Source of the DNA: Epiperipatus broadwayi
Taxonomy: Eukaryota; Onychophora; Udeonychophora; Euonychophora; Peripatidae
NCBI GenBank assembly: GCA_028023455.1
Contig: JAQFVV010013060.1
Span: forward strand, 1 to 64,000
Length of the DNA stretch: 64,000 nt
Direction of reading: 5' to 3'
This document shows positions 24,309 through 37,177 of the stretch, one piece after another. Positions within the stretch are counted from its first letter, which is position 1. The number at the start of each line of letters is the position of its first letter. A program made the position numbers and the translations under genes. The notes beneath the pieces are model-generated. The model saw nothing but the letters and a program-made list of their open reading frames with translations. It had not been told where the DNA came from and ran no database searches.

Positions 24309-25765
24309 CATCACATTGTCACCTATTTTGTTTTGGTTGTATTTGAGAGAAATGGAAAGAACAATAGGAAGATTAGGAAGAGGGATAGAGATACTATTAA
24401 TAGGTGGCAAGGGAATATATACATTATCTGGTCTTTTATTTGCAAATGATGTCTTTTTGTGTGTAGAAAGAAGGGAAGATATGGAAGTTAGGCAGAGGAC
24501 ATGCACAAGGGTGGGTAAAGAGATGGGGGTTAAGTTTAATGAAGAAAAATCAAAAGTAATAATGATTAATACTGGGGAAAGAGAAGACAAAGAATTTTTA
24601 TTGGGGGATGTAAAGTTAAGTGTGGGGAATAGATATAACTATTTGGGAATCGTTTTAAGTAATCAGAGAAATTGCTAGGATGAAATGGAGAAAAAAATTG
24701 ATAAATGAAGCAAAGAAAAGAAAAGGATTGATAAAGAAATTAACAGTGTTTTCATATAATAAATATGATGTAGCTAGAATTGTATGGAAGGGAGTGGCAG
24801 TAGCAGGGTTAACATATGGTAACAATGTTTATGTGTTAGTAAAGGGGTATTATATTACTTGGAAAAAGTACAAAGAGAAGTAGGAAGACATGCATTAGAT
24901 GCAGATGTGTGGACAGCAAAGAAGGCAATTCAAGGAAAAATGGGATGGTCAAGTTTTTATATGAGGAATACAAAAAGTAAAATGAAAATGTTTGGTAGAT
25001 TGCAGTTTATGGATAATAAAAGAATAGCCAAAATTGTATTTAATTGGGTTATGAATAAAGGGCAGGTAACAAAATGGGTGAGGAAGGTAATGTGATATGC
25101 AGAAAATTTGGATAAAGCATTTATGTCAGTATACTTGTACAAAAGGTGGGAAGATTGTGTTAAGAGAATTGTTGAGTGTTATAGTGGTAAGGGATGGGAT
25201 AGAAGAATAAATGCATTAATAAAGAAGAGGGAGATGGAGAATTAGTATGGAGAGTAAAAAAGAGTTTAAATATATATAGAAGTAAATGGAATATTAGGTG
25301 CAAGTTAATTTATGATAATAGTAAGGAAAGTAGTTTACTGTGTAAGGCTCGAACAGGATCTTTAGCAACAGGGGATTATACATGTAAATGGAAAAATGTG
25401 GGTGATTTAGTCTGCAAGTTGTGTAAGAAAGGCATAGAAAAGAGGCATCTGTTAATTGAATGTAAATGCTTGAAAGCAGAAAGGATACAGATAATAAAGT
25501 CATGGAAGAATAAATATAAGGAAAGTGATTATACAGAAAGTGGGTTATTGATTTTTATAATGGGTTTGGGAAAAGATAAAAGGAAGTTAGATATACAGAC
25601 CATGGAGTTTACAAAGATGTTATGGAAATGTGATGGAGCAGGATATGGGAAAACTTAGGATGGGGAATGGAAAAGGAAGGTATAGTGGTTAACAAGTTTC
25701 TCAGGGCATTTTTGCTGAAAGATTCCTGACTCCATATAAGAAGAAGTCGCATCATATCACATCTT
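24309..25765 (+). pseudogene. LINE-B copy, 5'-truncated reverse transcriptase
   Basis: Begins inside RT motif B (SPILFWLYLREME) directly after the tail of the preceding copy. Then comes LLFANDVFLC, the catalytic box with Asn in place of the first Asp, so the copy is dead. YLGIV and a thumb region follow, then a C-x2-C-x7-H-x4-C knuckle (CKLCKKGIEKRHLLIEC) near 25420. It ends in the same WKCDGAGYG...ATTCCTGACTCC 3' end and CATCACATC tail. Three frames are needed to read it. The clade is not resolved. Confidence 0.8.
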
Positions 25766-26474
25766 AGATTATTAAAAGAGGGTGCAACAAATATGTTAAG
25801 CAAGCAAGAAAAGTTTTACAATATATATGCAGACACGTGGAGCTTAATAACATTAATACACCACTATAACACTGATCTTTAAAAAGTAGGGTAAGATCTA
25901 TGCTTTTATATCCAATACCTTGCATTAAACATATAGGCTTCATTATTTTAAAAATTTACATATAATTAATCAAATATGCAAATTAACACTATCCCATAAA
26001 ACTTCCACAGCTCATAGCCTAATTAACTCCCCTCTACTTATATAGAATACTTTCTGAATCTGTGTAAGTAAAAAAATATATACATTGCTATGTAGATATA
26101 CAATACTAATTTTAATACAAACTAAAATATAACATGTAGCTATGCAATAAGTACTATATGTGTAAACTAATATATTTATTTCAACAATAAAGTTATGTTA
26201 AAAGTAAAAAAAAAAGTTTTACAATGTGTTTATGTTAATAGATAAACATTTTATTCCACATATTTAAATAAGAAATGGGATAAATATGTGACAAATATAT
26301 TATAGGTAAATAATTACGAGGGTTGAAAAAATAAGATAAGTTAGAGAAAAAAAATTTAGAGGTATGAAAAACAATATGGAAAAAAAGTTATATAATAAAG
26401 TCTGTATAAAATATGAAAGGTTATGTGATAATTTGAAAGAAGTTTATTAATATTTTCTTGAAGATTTGTGAAGA

Positions 26475-26935
26475 TATTACTTTCATCATCATCATCTTAT
26501 CAGTCCACTGCAAGATGAAGATCTTTCGAAGTTTAATCCATCTTTTCCAATTTTTAACTTCTTTCTCCACATCACACTGCACACTTTCTTATTTAATAAA
26601 TTCATCTCACATGCGGTCTCTTTCTGGTTTTTTACAATCTCTTGGAATCCAGTTTAAGATTTCAATTGTCCATCTATTATCATCTCTTCTAGCAACATGT
26701 CCAGTACAACTTTTCTTCACTCTTTTAATTTTTTCAATGAGGTCAGTAACGCCTGTTTGTTCTGTAAGCCATATATTGCATTTCTGATCTCTTCTTGTTA
26801 CTCCTAGCATGCATGCATGTCTCCATACTTCTTTGAGTAGTCTGAAGTCTCTGTATTGCTTTTCTATTAAGTGTCCATAAGTAAGAACTGATAAAACACA
26901 TTTATATTGGGCAAAAACTTTACATACTAGGAAAA
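26475..26935 (-). pseudogene. RTE-type LINE 3' end fragment
   Basis: On the minus strand it reads TGVTDLIEKIKRVKK, then TGHVARRDDNRWTIEILNWI, the C-terminal block shared with the RTE element at 17.3-19 kb. After a stop comes the CTTGCAGTGGACTGATAA terminus and a GATGATGATGAT tail at 26478-26490. Only the 3' end is present, as expected from 5' truncation during insertion. Confidence 0.85.
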
Positions 26936-27039
26936 GAAGACAAAAATAAAATAAGGATGAGAATGGTAAACATGAGAATATGGTGTTAAACCTATGAAAA
27001 CAGTTTGAAAGGCTATTTTGGTAATAGGGAGTTCATTGT

Positions 27040-27160
27040 CACATGCAAGAGTTTCAGAAGAGGAGAATGCTTAATTTGTCAACAAAGTTTCAGGGCATGT
27101 CTTGCTGCACAAATGAATTCTTGACTTCATCTAAAGGAAAGTCATTTTACATCTTATAAG
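27040..27160 (+). mobile_element. LINE-B copy, 3' terminal scrap
   Basis: Matches the LINE-B terminus: TTTCAGGGCAT, then ATTCTTGACTTCATCTAAAG and AAAGTCA. The CATCAC tail is degraded to a CATCTTATAAG sequence. Confidence 0.55.
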
Positions 27161-27547
27161 TTAATCAAGCAATTAGATTTTAAGAATTCTAATGAAAACA
27201 TGAGAAATAAGAAATGTTGTATATTGATAGTAAAATGAGAAGAAAGATAATCACTGGGAATTATTAATTTTTTTAAAACTTGGAGTGAAAGTTATAGATA
27301 CAATTGGTTATCAATAACATTTTGATGACATCATTATTACAATAGGTAATATCAGTAAAAATAAATTATATAAGGGAATGATCAGAGTAAATAATAAATA
27401 TTATAGAGAATTACTGTATTTTCTTAATTTATTTAAAAATAGGAACAGGGATAAAATATATTTTATGGAAATTTCAAAATGGAACATTTTTGAATAAAAT
27501 ATAGAAATTTTTGTTGTTTCTTTTAAAAGAATTAAAGATTATTTAAA

Positions 27548-27912
27548 TTACTAAACATCACATGATCACCATTTCTTATGCTTTCTTATAAGTTATTAGA
27601 ACAGGTAAAACTCTCTATGCAGTAGTGCCACTCAGTGCAAGCCAGAGTAATCAATGGATGTCAAAAGGCTTAGTGCCTACTCATTCAATATCCCCAGATT
27701 AGTTTCTAGCTTATGGCTTTCACCAATGAGGAGCCTTGGATCTGAAAGCACTGCACCCAGATCTTAGGAAGTCACAAGCTAAAAACTAATCTGGAGATAT
27801 TGGATGAGTCGGCACTAGATAGGGATTTTATGCACAAGCCTTCTGTCATCCATTGATTACTCTGTCTTTCACCGACTGACACTACTGTATGGAGATTTTG
27901 CCTGTTTTAAAG
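27548..27912 (+). repeat. Fold-back family copy 3, both arms
   Basis: The leader ACATCACATGATCACCAT is followed by a left arm starting AGGTAAAACTCTCTATGCAG. A full inverted right arm ends in TATGGAGATTTTGCCTG. The arms are about 150 bases and include the CTGANGA/GAAAC module in degraded form (the core reads TTGGTGA on the left arm). The two arms meet near GATCTTAGG at 27760. Confidence 0.85.
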
Positions 27913-28624
27913 ATTATTTAAAAAGAATAATTTAATTTAAGTCCTGAGAAGACAAACATTTACAGGACTTATTTTATAAATTTTTTTTATATTAAAAACA
28001 TTCATTAAAGTAGGGAGAGATTAATTGGCTTTCCAAAGTGTCTCATAAATAAAAAATTCTACATAAAAACTATGCTTTTTATAGCAAAAAGCATAATTCA
28101 TTTCTATAAATTCAAAATATATAATAAATATCAAAAATTTCATTAAAAAAACTTAAAATTGGAAAAGTCATAATTAATAAACAAACATTTTATTAAGCAA
28201 AGTACTAATCTATAAATAAATACAATGTAAAATAAAAAATATTCAAATCACTTTTCCAAACATTGTTATTTCAGCAATGCCTTCAGTAAATAAATATAAG
28301 TCCAAACTTCAAACAGTGGACTCAAAAGGATATTCTTTGGAGTCAGCTGATTGAATATTTTCTATTAATTTTTAGTTAGTGATATGCATTGGAGTGTAAA
28401 ATGTATATTTCAATTGCTGTGTGTTTTTTAACAAAAAACAGATATTTTAAAATTTTATGATTTTGAGTAAAATCAATATTCTATTGAATTATGGTTTGTT
28501 AAATTAAAACAAAGATTGTATAAAAGAAATAAGGTAACATAATGTATGTTACTTAATTTATTTTTGATGTACTTTGTTTTTTGATTTTGTAACTATCTAA
28601 CCAATAAAAAACTTTTGATTTTTT

Positions 28625-29145
28625 TTTTGTAGCGCTGTTAAAGAACATTTTAAAAGTCAATAGTCCAGAATTAAATAAAAATTAGATAAAAAATGTAAAA
28701 TACCAATTATTTGCATATTTTTAATAATGAAAGTGGATAAAACTTTTTTTTGCCAATATTGTTTATATTTACAATGACAGCATTTTTTGCCTGGGAAAAG
28801 AAATATAAAATTATAATAATCAGCTATACGGTAAAATTTTTTGCTTTAACTTTATTTAATTAAGACTATATTGTTATTTATAAAAATACAGACTATTGAT
28901 TTCTAAAATGTTTTTTAATAGTGTTGCAAAAAATATTAAAGTTTTAATGGTGTGAAATATTTAATAAAAATTAGTTAAATGAAAATTATTTTTAAGGTAA
29001 CTACATATTTTTCAATTTATTTTTAATGCCCTTTCATTCTACATATAATGAAAGTCTATTTTCAATTACATGCTGAATAAAATTTGTATATTTTTTTGCA
29101 GAAGTTTATGTTTACAATGAGTTTATTTTTGCCTTTAGTATGTCA
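28625..29145. repeat. Degenerate direct duplication of about 300 bases
   Basis: Matching blocks occur in the same order in two halves: AATAAAAATTAG, ATAATGAAAGT, and GTTTATATTTACAATGA against GTTTATGTTTACAATGA, followed by TTTTTGCCT. The halves start near 28660 and 28960. No coding capacity is seen. Confidence 0.5.
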
Positions 29146-29269
29146 GAAACTTATTACAGACTGCAATACAAAAATACTAAAAATTAGATAAGACATATTT
29201 TGGTACTCATATAGTGATGTACTGCACAATAAATTAAAGTTTTACATATCAGGTTGAGCCATCAATGCT

Positions 29270-29930
29270 ATACTGAAGAATTGACAATTTCTATTCAAAA
29301 CAAATGGTCACAATTAATTCATGGATGTCATATTTTTACAACTATTTTTGACATGAATTAAAATTGACAATTTCTATTTAAAATGAATGTTTTTTAGTTT
29401 TTTTTTTTTTTTTTATTAAAAAAACTATTTTCAATATAAATTCAAATTGACAATTTTAATTTAAAATAAATGTTTACAACTAATATGCCGATGCCAGATT
29501 TTTTACAAAATTTGAAAATCAGACACTGCATATGGCACATAAAAAATAAAAAAAATTGAAAATTTCATGATATCAATTGACCACATGTTTAACTAAAATA
29601 TTTCAAACAATTTTAATTGTAATTTATATATAAAAAAAGACAATTCAATCAAACAAATTTATTATCATTTTGAAACAAACAATTTATTTTTAAAAACATT
29701 TCCGAGACAATACGATATCAAATAACCATATATTGTATAGAAAAATTCAAACAAACAATTCACACTATATGTAATTTAGAAAAATAAAAGCAATTCAGTC
29801 AAACAAATTTTACTATTTATTATTATTTTAAAAATAAACATTTTATTTTCAAAACAAGCTATTTTTAATATAAATTTGACAATTTCTATTTAGAAAAAAT
29901 GCTTACAACTAATATTTAGTTGCATTTTCA
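29270..29930. repeat. Dispersed TTGACAATTTCTATTTAAAA motif, four copies
   Basis: Near-identical copies of this 20-base motif start near 29281, 29364, 29448 and 29876, two of them followed by GTTTACAACTAATAT or GCTTACAACTAATAT. Preceding TATAAATTCAAA-type sequence also recurs. It looks like a decayed tandem array or an old repeat family. Confidence 0.45.
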
Positions 29931-29949
29931 TAAAAGTTGGCAATTGGTC

Positions 29950-30650
29950 ATTGTGTATCACTCATTAAGAAAAGACCTCATGATGACAAATGGCTGTGTT
30001 TTCTCCTTTCAAAAAAAATCTCATAATATCAAATGACTACTTGTTTTTTTCTATTATTCACCATTTTCACATGCTTGTCAAATAAATTTTCACTGCTTTT
30101 CTTACATTTTCTTTATTATTTTATCATATATTTCCACTTCATCATGGTTCTTAAAGAATTCTAGAGCCAAGTGGCTGCCATTGAAGATATTGCACTGACA
30201 TTTTTGACAGCACAAACTTTTGAATGAAATAGAAGGTGAAGTACCATGTGCTAAATGCAGATTACTCCTCAATAGAAATAAAGGAGAAATGCTCAAGTTG
30301 AATGGGTTTTCATTTTGCACTGGTCACATTGAGGCTGCCAATCCACTTGATCAGTCAGAAGTGGGAATACCTTCTTTCAATATTCTGACATGTATGGCAG
30401 AATAAATAATTACCTGATTGAACATGTGTGATATTTTGGAACTACTTCTTCATCATAGACCCATTTATAACAATGATTATAAAGTTTTTTGGTAAATCTT
30501 TTAAAATAGTAGTGAATTACTTTAACTTCTGTAGGGAAATTTTCTGTTTCATATTGATCAAAACAAGAGCGCAAATGATGAGTACTGTCAAAGAGCCAAT
30601 TAATCCAAATAGACAAAGTATAGTTCTTCTACCATTGAAAGAATAAATGC
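29950..30650 (-). other. Possible decayed coding region of unknown origin
   Basis: Minus-strand frames here are richer in Cys and charged residues than the surroundings. One frame has CDQCKM and another CCQKCQC...FFKNHDEVEIYDKIIKK (two segments). Two frames of about 70 codons lie end to end (30616-30410 and 30320-30102). This could be a fossil transposase or a lost exon. I do not recognise the family. Confidence 0.25.
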
Positions 30651-31587
30651 AGGAGGATGCTAGAAAGTAAAAAATTATATTCATTGCAGGTAACTATCCA
30701 TATCATTAACAATAAAAGTCAAAGAGTTTAAATAAATGGCCATTGGATGTTTATTCCAAAGAGAGGGTCTGATTGATGCTGTTTGTATATGGCATGCCAA
30801 GACAAGGATAATTTACCTCCCATTATTGAGAGTGTATGCTTGGCTCAATCCTCCACTCTGACAAATGGCTAGCCTAAATAAATATAAATGGCATGAAATT
30901 CCAACATTCAATCATCAACAGCATTATATCAATTCAGTAACAGAAGCTCATATACAGGCTGACATTCATGCTCCGAGGACAAATGCAAAAATTTAAAAAA
31001 GATGAGAGCATACCCAAGAATTGCTACAATCTCATTTAAATCACATATACAGAAAGATGTCACAGGAGAACAGCAGCTATCCTGATCTTTTTATAGTGTT
31101 TCTGAAAAAAATTCATGAACTTAATACTTGTAATAATATTTGTTAAAAGTATTTGATTCCTCTTCTCTTTTAGAAAAAATAACACTTCCTTTCTTTAACT
31201 GGTTATCTTTTATATGTTTGATAAAATATACTAATTTGTATTTTTGTTTATAAAATTATTATAAACCCCACCTCCAACAAGTTTTCATTATTCTTCATTT
31301 TCCTATTTTTTGAGTCAAAGCACCCAATTATTTATAATTTAATCATTACAAAAGTACACATAGAATTTTACAATACTTTAATATATTAATTATATATATG
31401 CATGGGAGATGATGATCTGGACCAATCAATGAGTGCTGGCTCAGCATGAAATATGTATATTGGAGATCATTTATCTTTTTCATATATATGTGATCATGTG
31501 TGTTGATTGTATAAGATGGAGTGCATGACTAAAGGGAGTCTGGATTCAAATCCTCTCTAATTACATCTAGCTTAAATATGTATATAT

Positions 31588-31867
31588 AATATATTAAACA
31601 TCACATGATCACCATCTCTTATACTAGCACATAATTGTTTATAAACAAGGCAAAAACTCTCCATACAGTAGTGCCATCCTGTGCCAACCAGAGTAATCAA
31701 TGAATGTCAGAAGGCTTGTGCATAAAATCCCTATCTAATGCCTACTCATCCAATATCCCCAGACTAGTTTCTGGATTGTGGCCTTCGTCAGTGAGGAGCA
31801 AGCCTTCTGGCATTCATTGATTACTCTGATTGGCACAGGGTGGCACTACTGTATGGAGAGTTTTGCA
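31588..31867 (+). repeat. Fold-back family copy 4
   Basis: A leader and complete left arm (GGCAAAAACTCTCCATACAG onward) run through the central block to about 31801. They are then joined to the distal part of the right arm, ending TACTGTATGGAGAGTTTTGC. The left arm carries the best-paired hammerhead-like module of the family, on the minus strand. A LINE-B tail starts immediately after the right terminus. Confidence 0.85.
31757..31800 (-). ncRNA. Hammerhead-ribozyme-like motif in fold-back copy 4
   Basis: Read on the minus strand: stem I left side TCCTCA, core CTGACGA (31791-31785), a weak stem II region AGGCCACAATCCA, then GAAAC-TA-GTC (31771-31762) and stem I right side TGGGGA. Stem I pairs over six bases with one G-U. 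Stem III is two base pairs with a TA loop, a minimal form reported for Penelope-type hammerheads. The predicted cut is after GTC. Stem II is the weak point: only GG/CC pairs, with an A opposite A at its base. Activity is inferred only. Confidence 0.45.
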
Positions 31868-31945
31868 TTGTTTATCTGGGCATAATTGCTGAGATATTCT
31901 TGACTTCGTTTAAGGAGAAGTTACAATACATCACATCATATCCTT
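31868..31945 (+). mobile_element. LINE-B copy, 3' terminal scrap
   Basis: TCTGGGCATAATTGCTGAGA, then TTCTTGACTTCGTTTAAGGA and a CATCACATCATATC tail match the LINE-B 3' end at 24240-24308. It directly follows fold-back copy 4. Confidence 0.7.
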
Positions 31946-32877
31946 GTTTATATATAATATACTTGTATTTAAATACTACTTTAGTATTTTTTTTTATTTA
32001 AAAATTCACATTACTTACTTCATTAGTTTATCAATTCGTGTATTCATTACAAGTTTTGTGCTCCAACTGGGTGGTATGTAAAACTCAAATCAGTTATGTA
32101 ATACATCTACTATGTCAGTATTCATAGTGATAATTATCTTCTTATTATAATTGCACTTTTTTCCCCCATGTTATCTAAGTTTGTTTGAGTGCTTGGGGGG
32201 GGGGGACTTTCCATTTTATCATATGAAGATATCATTGCTTTGGCAATGTTAGTATTTTATAATATCAATAGTCATGCAAAATGGCCAACATTTAAAAAAT
32301 AATATTATTTTAAAAAAATTTTGAAACTTTTTTAAAGATTAATGTAGTGAATATTTGATCGTTAATGAAAATAATGGTTACAAATTGATAATGATTACTA
32401 TGACAAAGCCTCATATAAAGACTCATTGTATATAAGGGAGGGGTTGGAAGTAGTTTTATTTATTTAATTATTACAGGTATTGTTATCTACATAACTGATT
32501 ATATATATAACATTATTGGTTAACATCGAAATTTATGTAAATTGCTATATCTAAAGTACAGTGCCATACAATTCATTTAAAAACAGTTAAAAAATATTCA
32601 AATTATTTGCTATCATTTATTCAAGTACAAAAATAAGTACTTTAGTGTACAAATTATAAATTTTTTTGTAATTGTTATGATAAAAAATATTTTAATAGAA
32701 TTATTAAATTTTCTCTTTATGTCCATTATTTCTGAGTTTTCTGCAATAAACGCCTTTGTTGTTTATATTTATTTTGATTGTACATCTATCTAAAACAAAC
32801 CATTTTTTAAATAAATTACATCATTTTCAGAATTATATTATTTTATGTAGTTATGTTATATAAAAATCTGGTATTAT

Positions 32878-33308
32878 AGAGATTAAACCCCTAAACAACA
32901 CATGATTACCATTTCTTTATGTATACACAAGCTGTTTACACAGAGGCTAAACTCTCCATACAGTAGCACCACTCAGTGCAAGCCAGAATAATCAATGAAT
33001 GGAAGAAAGTTTGTCATAAAATCCCTATCTAGTGCCTACTCATCCAATATTCCCAGACTAGTAGTTTCTAGCTCGTGGCTTTTATCAGTAAGGAATCTTG
33101 AATTTGAGAGCTCTGCAACTAGATCCAGTTGTAGAGCTCTCAAATTCAAAGCTCCTTACTGATGAAAGCCACAAGCTAGAAACTAGTCTGGAGATATTGG
33201 ATGAATAGGCACTAAATAGGGATTTTATGCACAAACTTTCTTGCATCCATTCATTACTTTGGCTTGCACTGAGTCGTGCTGCTGTATGGAGAATTTAGCT
33301 TCTGTGTA
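32878..33308 (+). repeat. Fold-back family copy 5, longest form
   Basis: Both arms are complete, about 190 bases each, running from GGCTAAACTCTCCATACAGT to GCTGTATGGAGAATTTAGC. They meet at a GATCCAGTTGTAGAGCTC junction near 33122. As one strand it could fold into a hairpin of nearly 400 bases. No transposase is encoded, so any movement would depend on an enzyme from elsewhere. Confidence 0.88.
33152..33195 (+). ncRNA. Hammerhead-ribozyme-like motif in fold-back copy 5
   Basis: The core CTGATGA (33159-33165) and GAAAC (33179-33183) are exact. Between them, AGC/GCT can form a short stem II with A opposite A at its base. C-TA-G gives the two-base-pair stem III and GTC the cleavage triplet. Stem I (TCCTTA with TGGAGA) has one mismatch and two G-U pairs. 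The left arm carries an inverted, partly degraded partner. Confidence 0.4.
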
Positions 33309-33739
33309 TTATAGAGATTCTAAAGTTCATATATATTGGTCTCTGATATTTTTATTTCAGATCAAAAAGTAAGATACATTGTCAATAATTGGAGTAGTTT
33401 AATTTTATTAACTTTAGAGAAGGGATATGCATTACTACAAATGTTAAAAGATTTTATATGTTTTAATTTTTGCTTTATGAACTTGACTAACAAATGTACA
33501 ATTATTTTTAATAATTTTTTGTTTTAAACTTTATAATTATTATTATTATCCTATAATTATCTATTAATTCAAAAGTGTGTATTATAAATAATAGTACTGA
33601 ATATTTGTGAATATTATTTTTATATGTGAATATTATTTTTATATCATTGTCATTACACTATTTGACAAAAACATTTAACTTATTCTGAAGTTGTTTTATA
33701 TCATGTCTTTTCAATGATTTCATATTTTTTATAATCATT

Positions 33740-34030
33740 TTCATGTGAAGTAGGGATGCATTTAGCAATAGCATTCATATAAACATTAAATAATAATGCA
33801 AAAATTCCTCTTGTGGAATTTTTTTGAATATATATGTAGGTTCTGAGTATTGACCATTGTAGTCTATATAATTAGATCTCTTTGGTAGATATGACTTCAA
33901 CCATTTTATCGAATTCTTATCAATTTTACTTTATATAAGTTAAGATTAACTTTTTTATGAGCGACCAAGTTAAAAGCAGTAATTAAATCCAAGACTATAA
34001 CAGATAATTTTTTCTTCTATCAAATCGTTA
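33740..34030 (-). pseudogene. CR1/Jockey-like reverse transcriptase fragment
   Basis: Minus-strand reading with two frameshifts gives LSVIVLDLITAFNLVAHKK (motif A, LDxxxAF). It is followed by a block that matches the KSYL.NR.QYV segment and a degraded GVPQGSILGPLLF-type motif B near 33800. Order and spacing match RT domains of CR1/Jockey-type LINEs. The fragment is about 290 bases and dead. Confidence 0.55.
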
Positions 34031-34964
34031 CCTAATATATTTGAAAACAAAAGTGGGTAAACTACAATCTGAGGGATTCATGTGACTTGCAATGATGATT
34101 ATGTAGGCTATAGCCTGTGCACAAGTATAATATTTTTTAAAAAATTTGATCATAAAAACATTAAAATCATGTTTGGTAGCAAGTGAAAGTCTTTGAATTT
34201 ACTGGCTGATTGTGAGTCAGACATAAAAAAACATACAGGAAAGCTTAAACAGAACTGGTCCAAGAAAAAGTGGGATCTGAAGCAATGTTTTCATGTAGTG
34301 TGTGTGTTTTATAACAATAAAAAAATACTTATATAAATTAAGTCGAGAATGGTTCCCTTCATTTAAAATTTTATGTATTTTGAATGAGAATTCACTTTAA
34401 AAAAAGGATTCAATAAAATAATATATAATTTACTGTATTATATGTATTTTATTTTGTTTACTTGAATATTGATATCATTAAATTGCATCAATTAATACTT
34501 ATAAAACTTTGTTCAATTTTATTGACTCAATATCTGAGAAAATTCATTTAGCTTCAAATATTATTACACTTATTATTAAGTAATGGGAAAATATATAAAC
34601 AAAGGAAGTAAATCACCCTCCCCCAGGCTATGACTTAAAAAAACATTCTAAATGGTGAACAAAGGAAGGAATCAAGAATAGAATGAATCCACCTATTCTT
34701 AGTTACTCTGATGTTTATAAGCATACCTTTGTCAATATTGGTGGTAATTCAGAATGAAATTAATTTATCAATCAGATGGAATATGGCAGTTAAGAGTTAA
34801 TAAACTCATAATTAATTATACAAGCTGGAGTTAGCATCTCACTTTTACTTAAGGTGCAATTTGAACTGAGTTCAGACGTATATGACTATATAAGTTAATG
34901 AACTTGGATTGAAAATATTCTGTTTTCAATTTAAGACTCGTAGTTTTGTAGTTAAATAGAGATA

Positions 34965-35186
34965 AAAGGTGGGTGCTGGAGGGTTGCATTAGATCCTAAG
35001 ATCTAAGTGCAGTGCTCTCAGATACAAGGCTCCTAACTGACGAAGGCCACAAGGCAGAAACTAGTCTGGGGATATTGGATAAGTAGGCACTAGATGGGGA
35101 TTTTATGCACAAGCCTTCTGGCATCCACTAATTATTCTGGCTTGCACTGAGTAGCAATACTGTATGGAGAGTTTTGCCTGTTTTAA
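34965..35186 (+). repeat. Fold-back family copy 6, right arm only
   Basis: Starts at the centre (GATCCTAAGATCTAAGTGCA) and runs to the terminus ATACTGTATGGAGAGTTTTG. It is close to the family consensus and keeps CTGACGA (35037-35043), GAAA (35057-35060) and CTAGTC in register. Confidence 0.8.
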
Positions 35187-37177
35187 AACAAAACATTAAA
35201 ATAAATATTAATATATCTGCTATAATAAATATTAAACATTAGACATGTAAAAACATAAATATATCAAAAGATGTGTGTTAATAGCTTTTAAATCTTTAGC
35301 AGTGCAAATTAAAATATGTTTGAGAGTAACTTTAAATATTAAACAGAGAAAATTAAAATAAATTTTTAAATTTATATGATAATCACTTTTAAAGGCCTAT
35401 TATGTTAAATAAAAGGATCTTATCTAATACTTTTACAATTCTGATTTTATGACTAGTCATCTAGAATATGTTCGAACCTTTTACACATTTAATATGCTGA
35501 ACAGTCATTACTATGTAAAGCTCAATACTTCATATGATTTACTATTTTAAATTGTTTTTCATTAACAAATATAATGATACATTGAAGTGTTCTTTATGGA
35601 TACATCTACGAAAATTTGGGAGAAATGTCAGGTAGCTTATTTGATCTTATTTTACCAATGATTAGTACAGACAGAAGGAACAGACTTTTAAAATTGGCAG
35701 AAAGCTACATAGTTCTAGATTTTGTACCTCTTCATAATGAGATTTTCATAGTAGATATTTCCATATTAATAATTAAGAATTCACAATTCAGCAGCTTTTT
35801 AAACAACTAGTCTTCAGATCACCAATTCTCTTAAATGCTGTTAACAAAGTCTCTTAGCTAATTGAGATGAGTCATGCATTGATTCTTCTCATTCAGTTTC
35901 TTTTTCCAACTTCTTTTCTGCGCCCTTGTCTGCAACAAAGTTATAGCCATATTCAAAAGAAAAAACAGAGAACCTGTCCAGCATCTGTACCCCAATTTAT
36001 ATACACTGCTATTCATAAGTGACACAGAGATACACTTGTTATTGTCTTCTTCTACTAATTACATTTTTTTTTTTAAAATACTCAAAATAATATTTCTGCT
36101 ATCTTTACAAAAAAAAAAAAAATACTTTTTATCATTACATTAATTCTTATTAACTTTTTCCAAAGTTAACTTTTTCTTTTTCTGGTCTACTATGCTAAAT
36201 CCCTGCGAATAAAAATAATGGTATATTTAGTTGCTTGAAAGGTCATGTGATGTTTGAGTACCAAAAGTGGCAAGTTGAGTTTTGATCTAAAAATTACTAA
36301 AATAATCTTTCCTTTCGACGAAAAAATAAACATATTATATATAATCACAATCTAAAACTGAAAACCATTTTTATTTCAGTTAAATGAGGTAAATCATATT
36401 ACGAACAAAATAAATTATACTTACAATAGGGAGGATACAACCAGTTAACCTAACTTCTAACATTAGAAGATTTACAACTACATAATTACACATATTAATT
36501 TTATAAGTATTTTATCATTTACAAAAAAAAAATCATTACTGTAATATATATTTTTTAATTTTAAATAAAATGCTTATAACACTTTTAAATTTACAATATA
36601 TATATTGTTTATTCTCCGATCCTTAAAAGCATTCACCATTTCTAATTTATTCGTTTGGTTAGGAGTATTTTCCTTTGCGAAATAGTAATCGATTTGTTTT
36701 AGAAATGCGAAAATGAATGCAATAGAAATAAGGACTTTTTTTAAGAATATACACACTCTGCATAAAAATATTTTTTGGATTTTAAAAAATAGATATCATC
36801 AGTATAATTTGTTTTAAATGTCACAACATTTTGTTTGGAAAAGCGTAGGCCTTAATAATCAAGGAATAAGGAAAACCTGATTGGACATCGTTTATCAAAA
36901 GTAGTAACTAGAGGCCTTACGGTGAAAATTATAATTACCTTTAGAAGCTGGTTATAAGAAATAAAACAGGATTTATAAAAATCTACTGAATATAATTATA
37001 ACAAGTGATCAAAAATTAAACGCTATCGATCGTTTCGTTAACAACGGTTTTAAATTGAGTAATATAATAAGCGAACATTAATAGATTTTTTTTCAATGCG
37101 GAAGCTGAGCATAGTTACGAAGATGTGCTCAAAATTTGGCTTGTGCATCGGTTTATTAAGCAGTTACTTAAAAAAAA
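35187..37177. other. AT-rich region upstream of the plus-strand gene
   Basis: No repeat or protein was recognised. The 60 bases before the start codon at 37178 end in AAAAAAAATGG, a usable start context. No clear TATA box was found; the promoter of the downstream gene should lie in roughly the last 300 bases. Confidence 0.35.

Noticed and set aside
26458-26787. 109-codon plus-strand frame
   Set aside because: It is antisense to the RTE 3' end, which matches another copy in the window.
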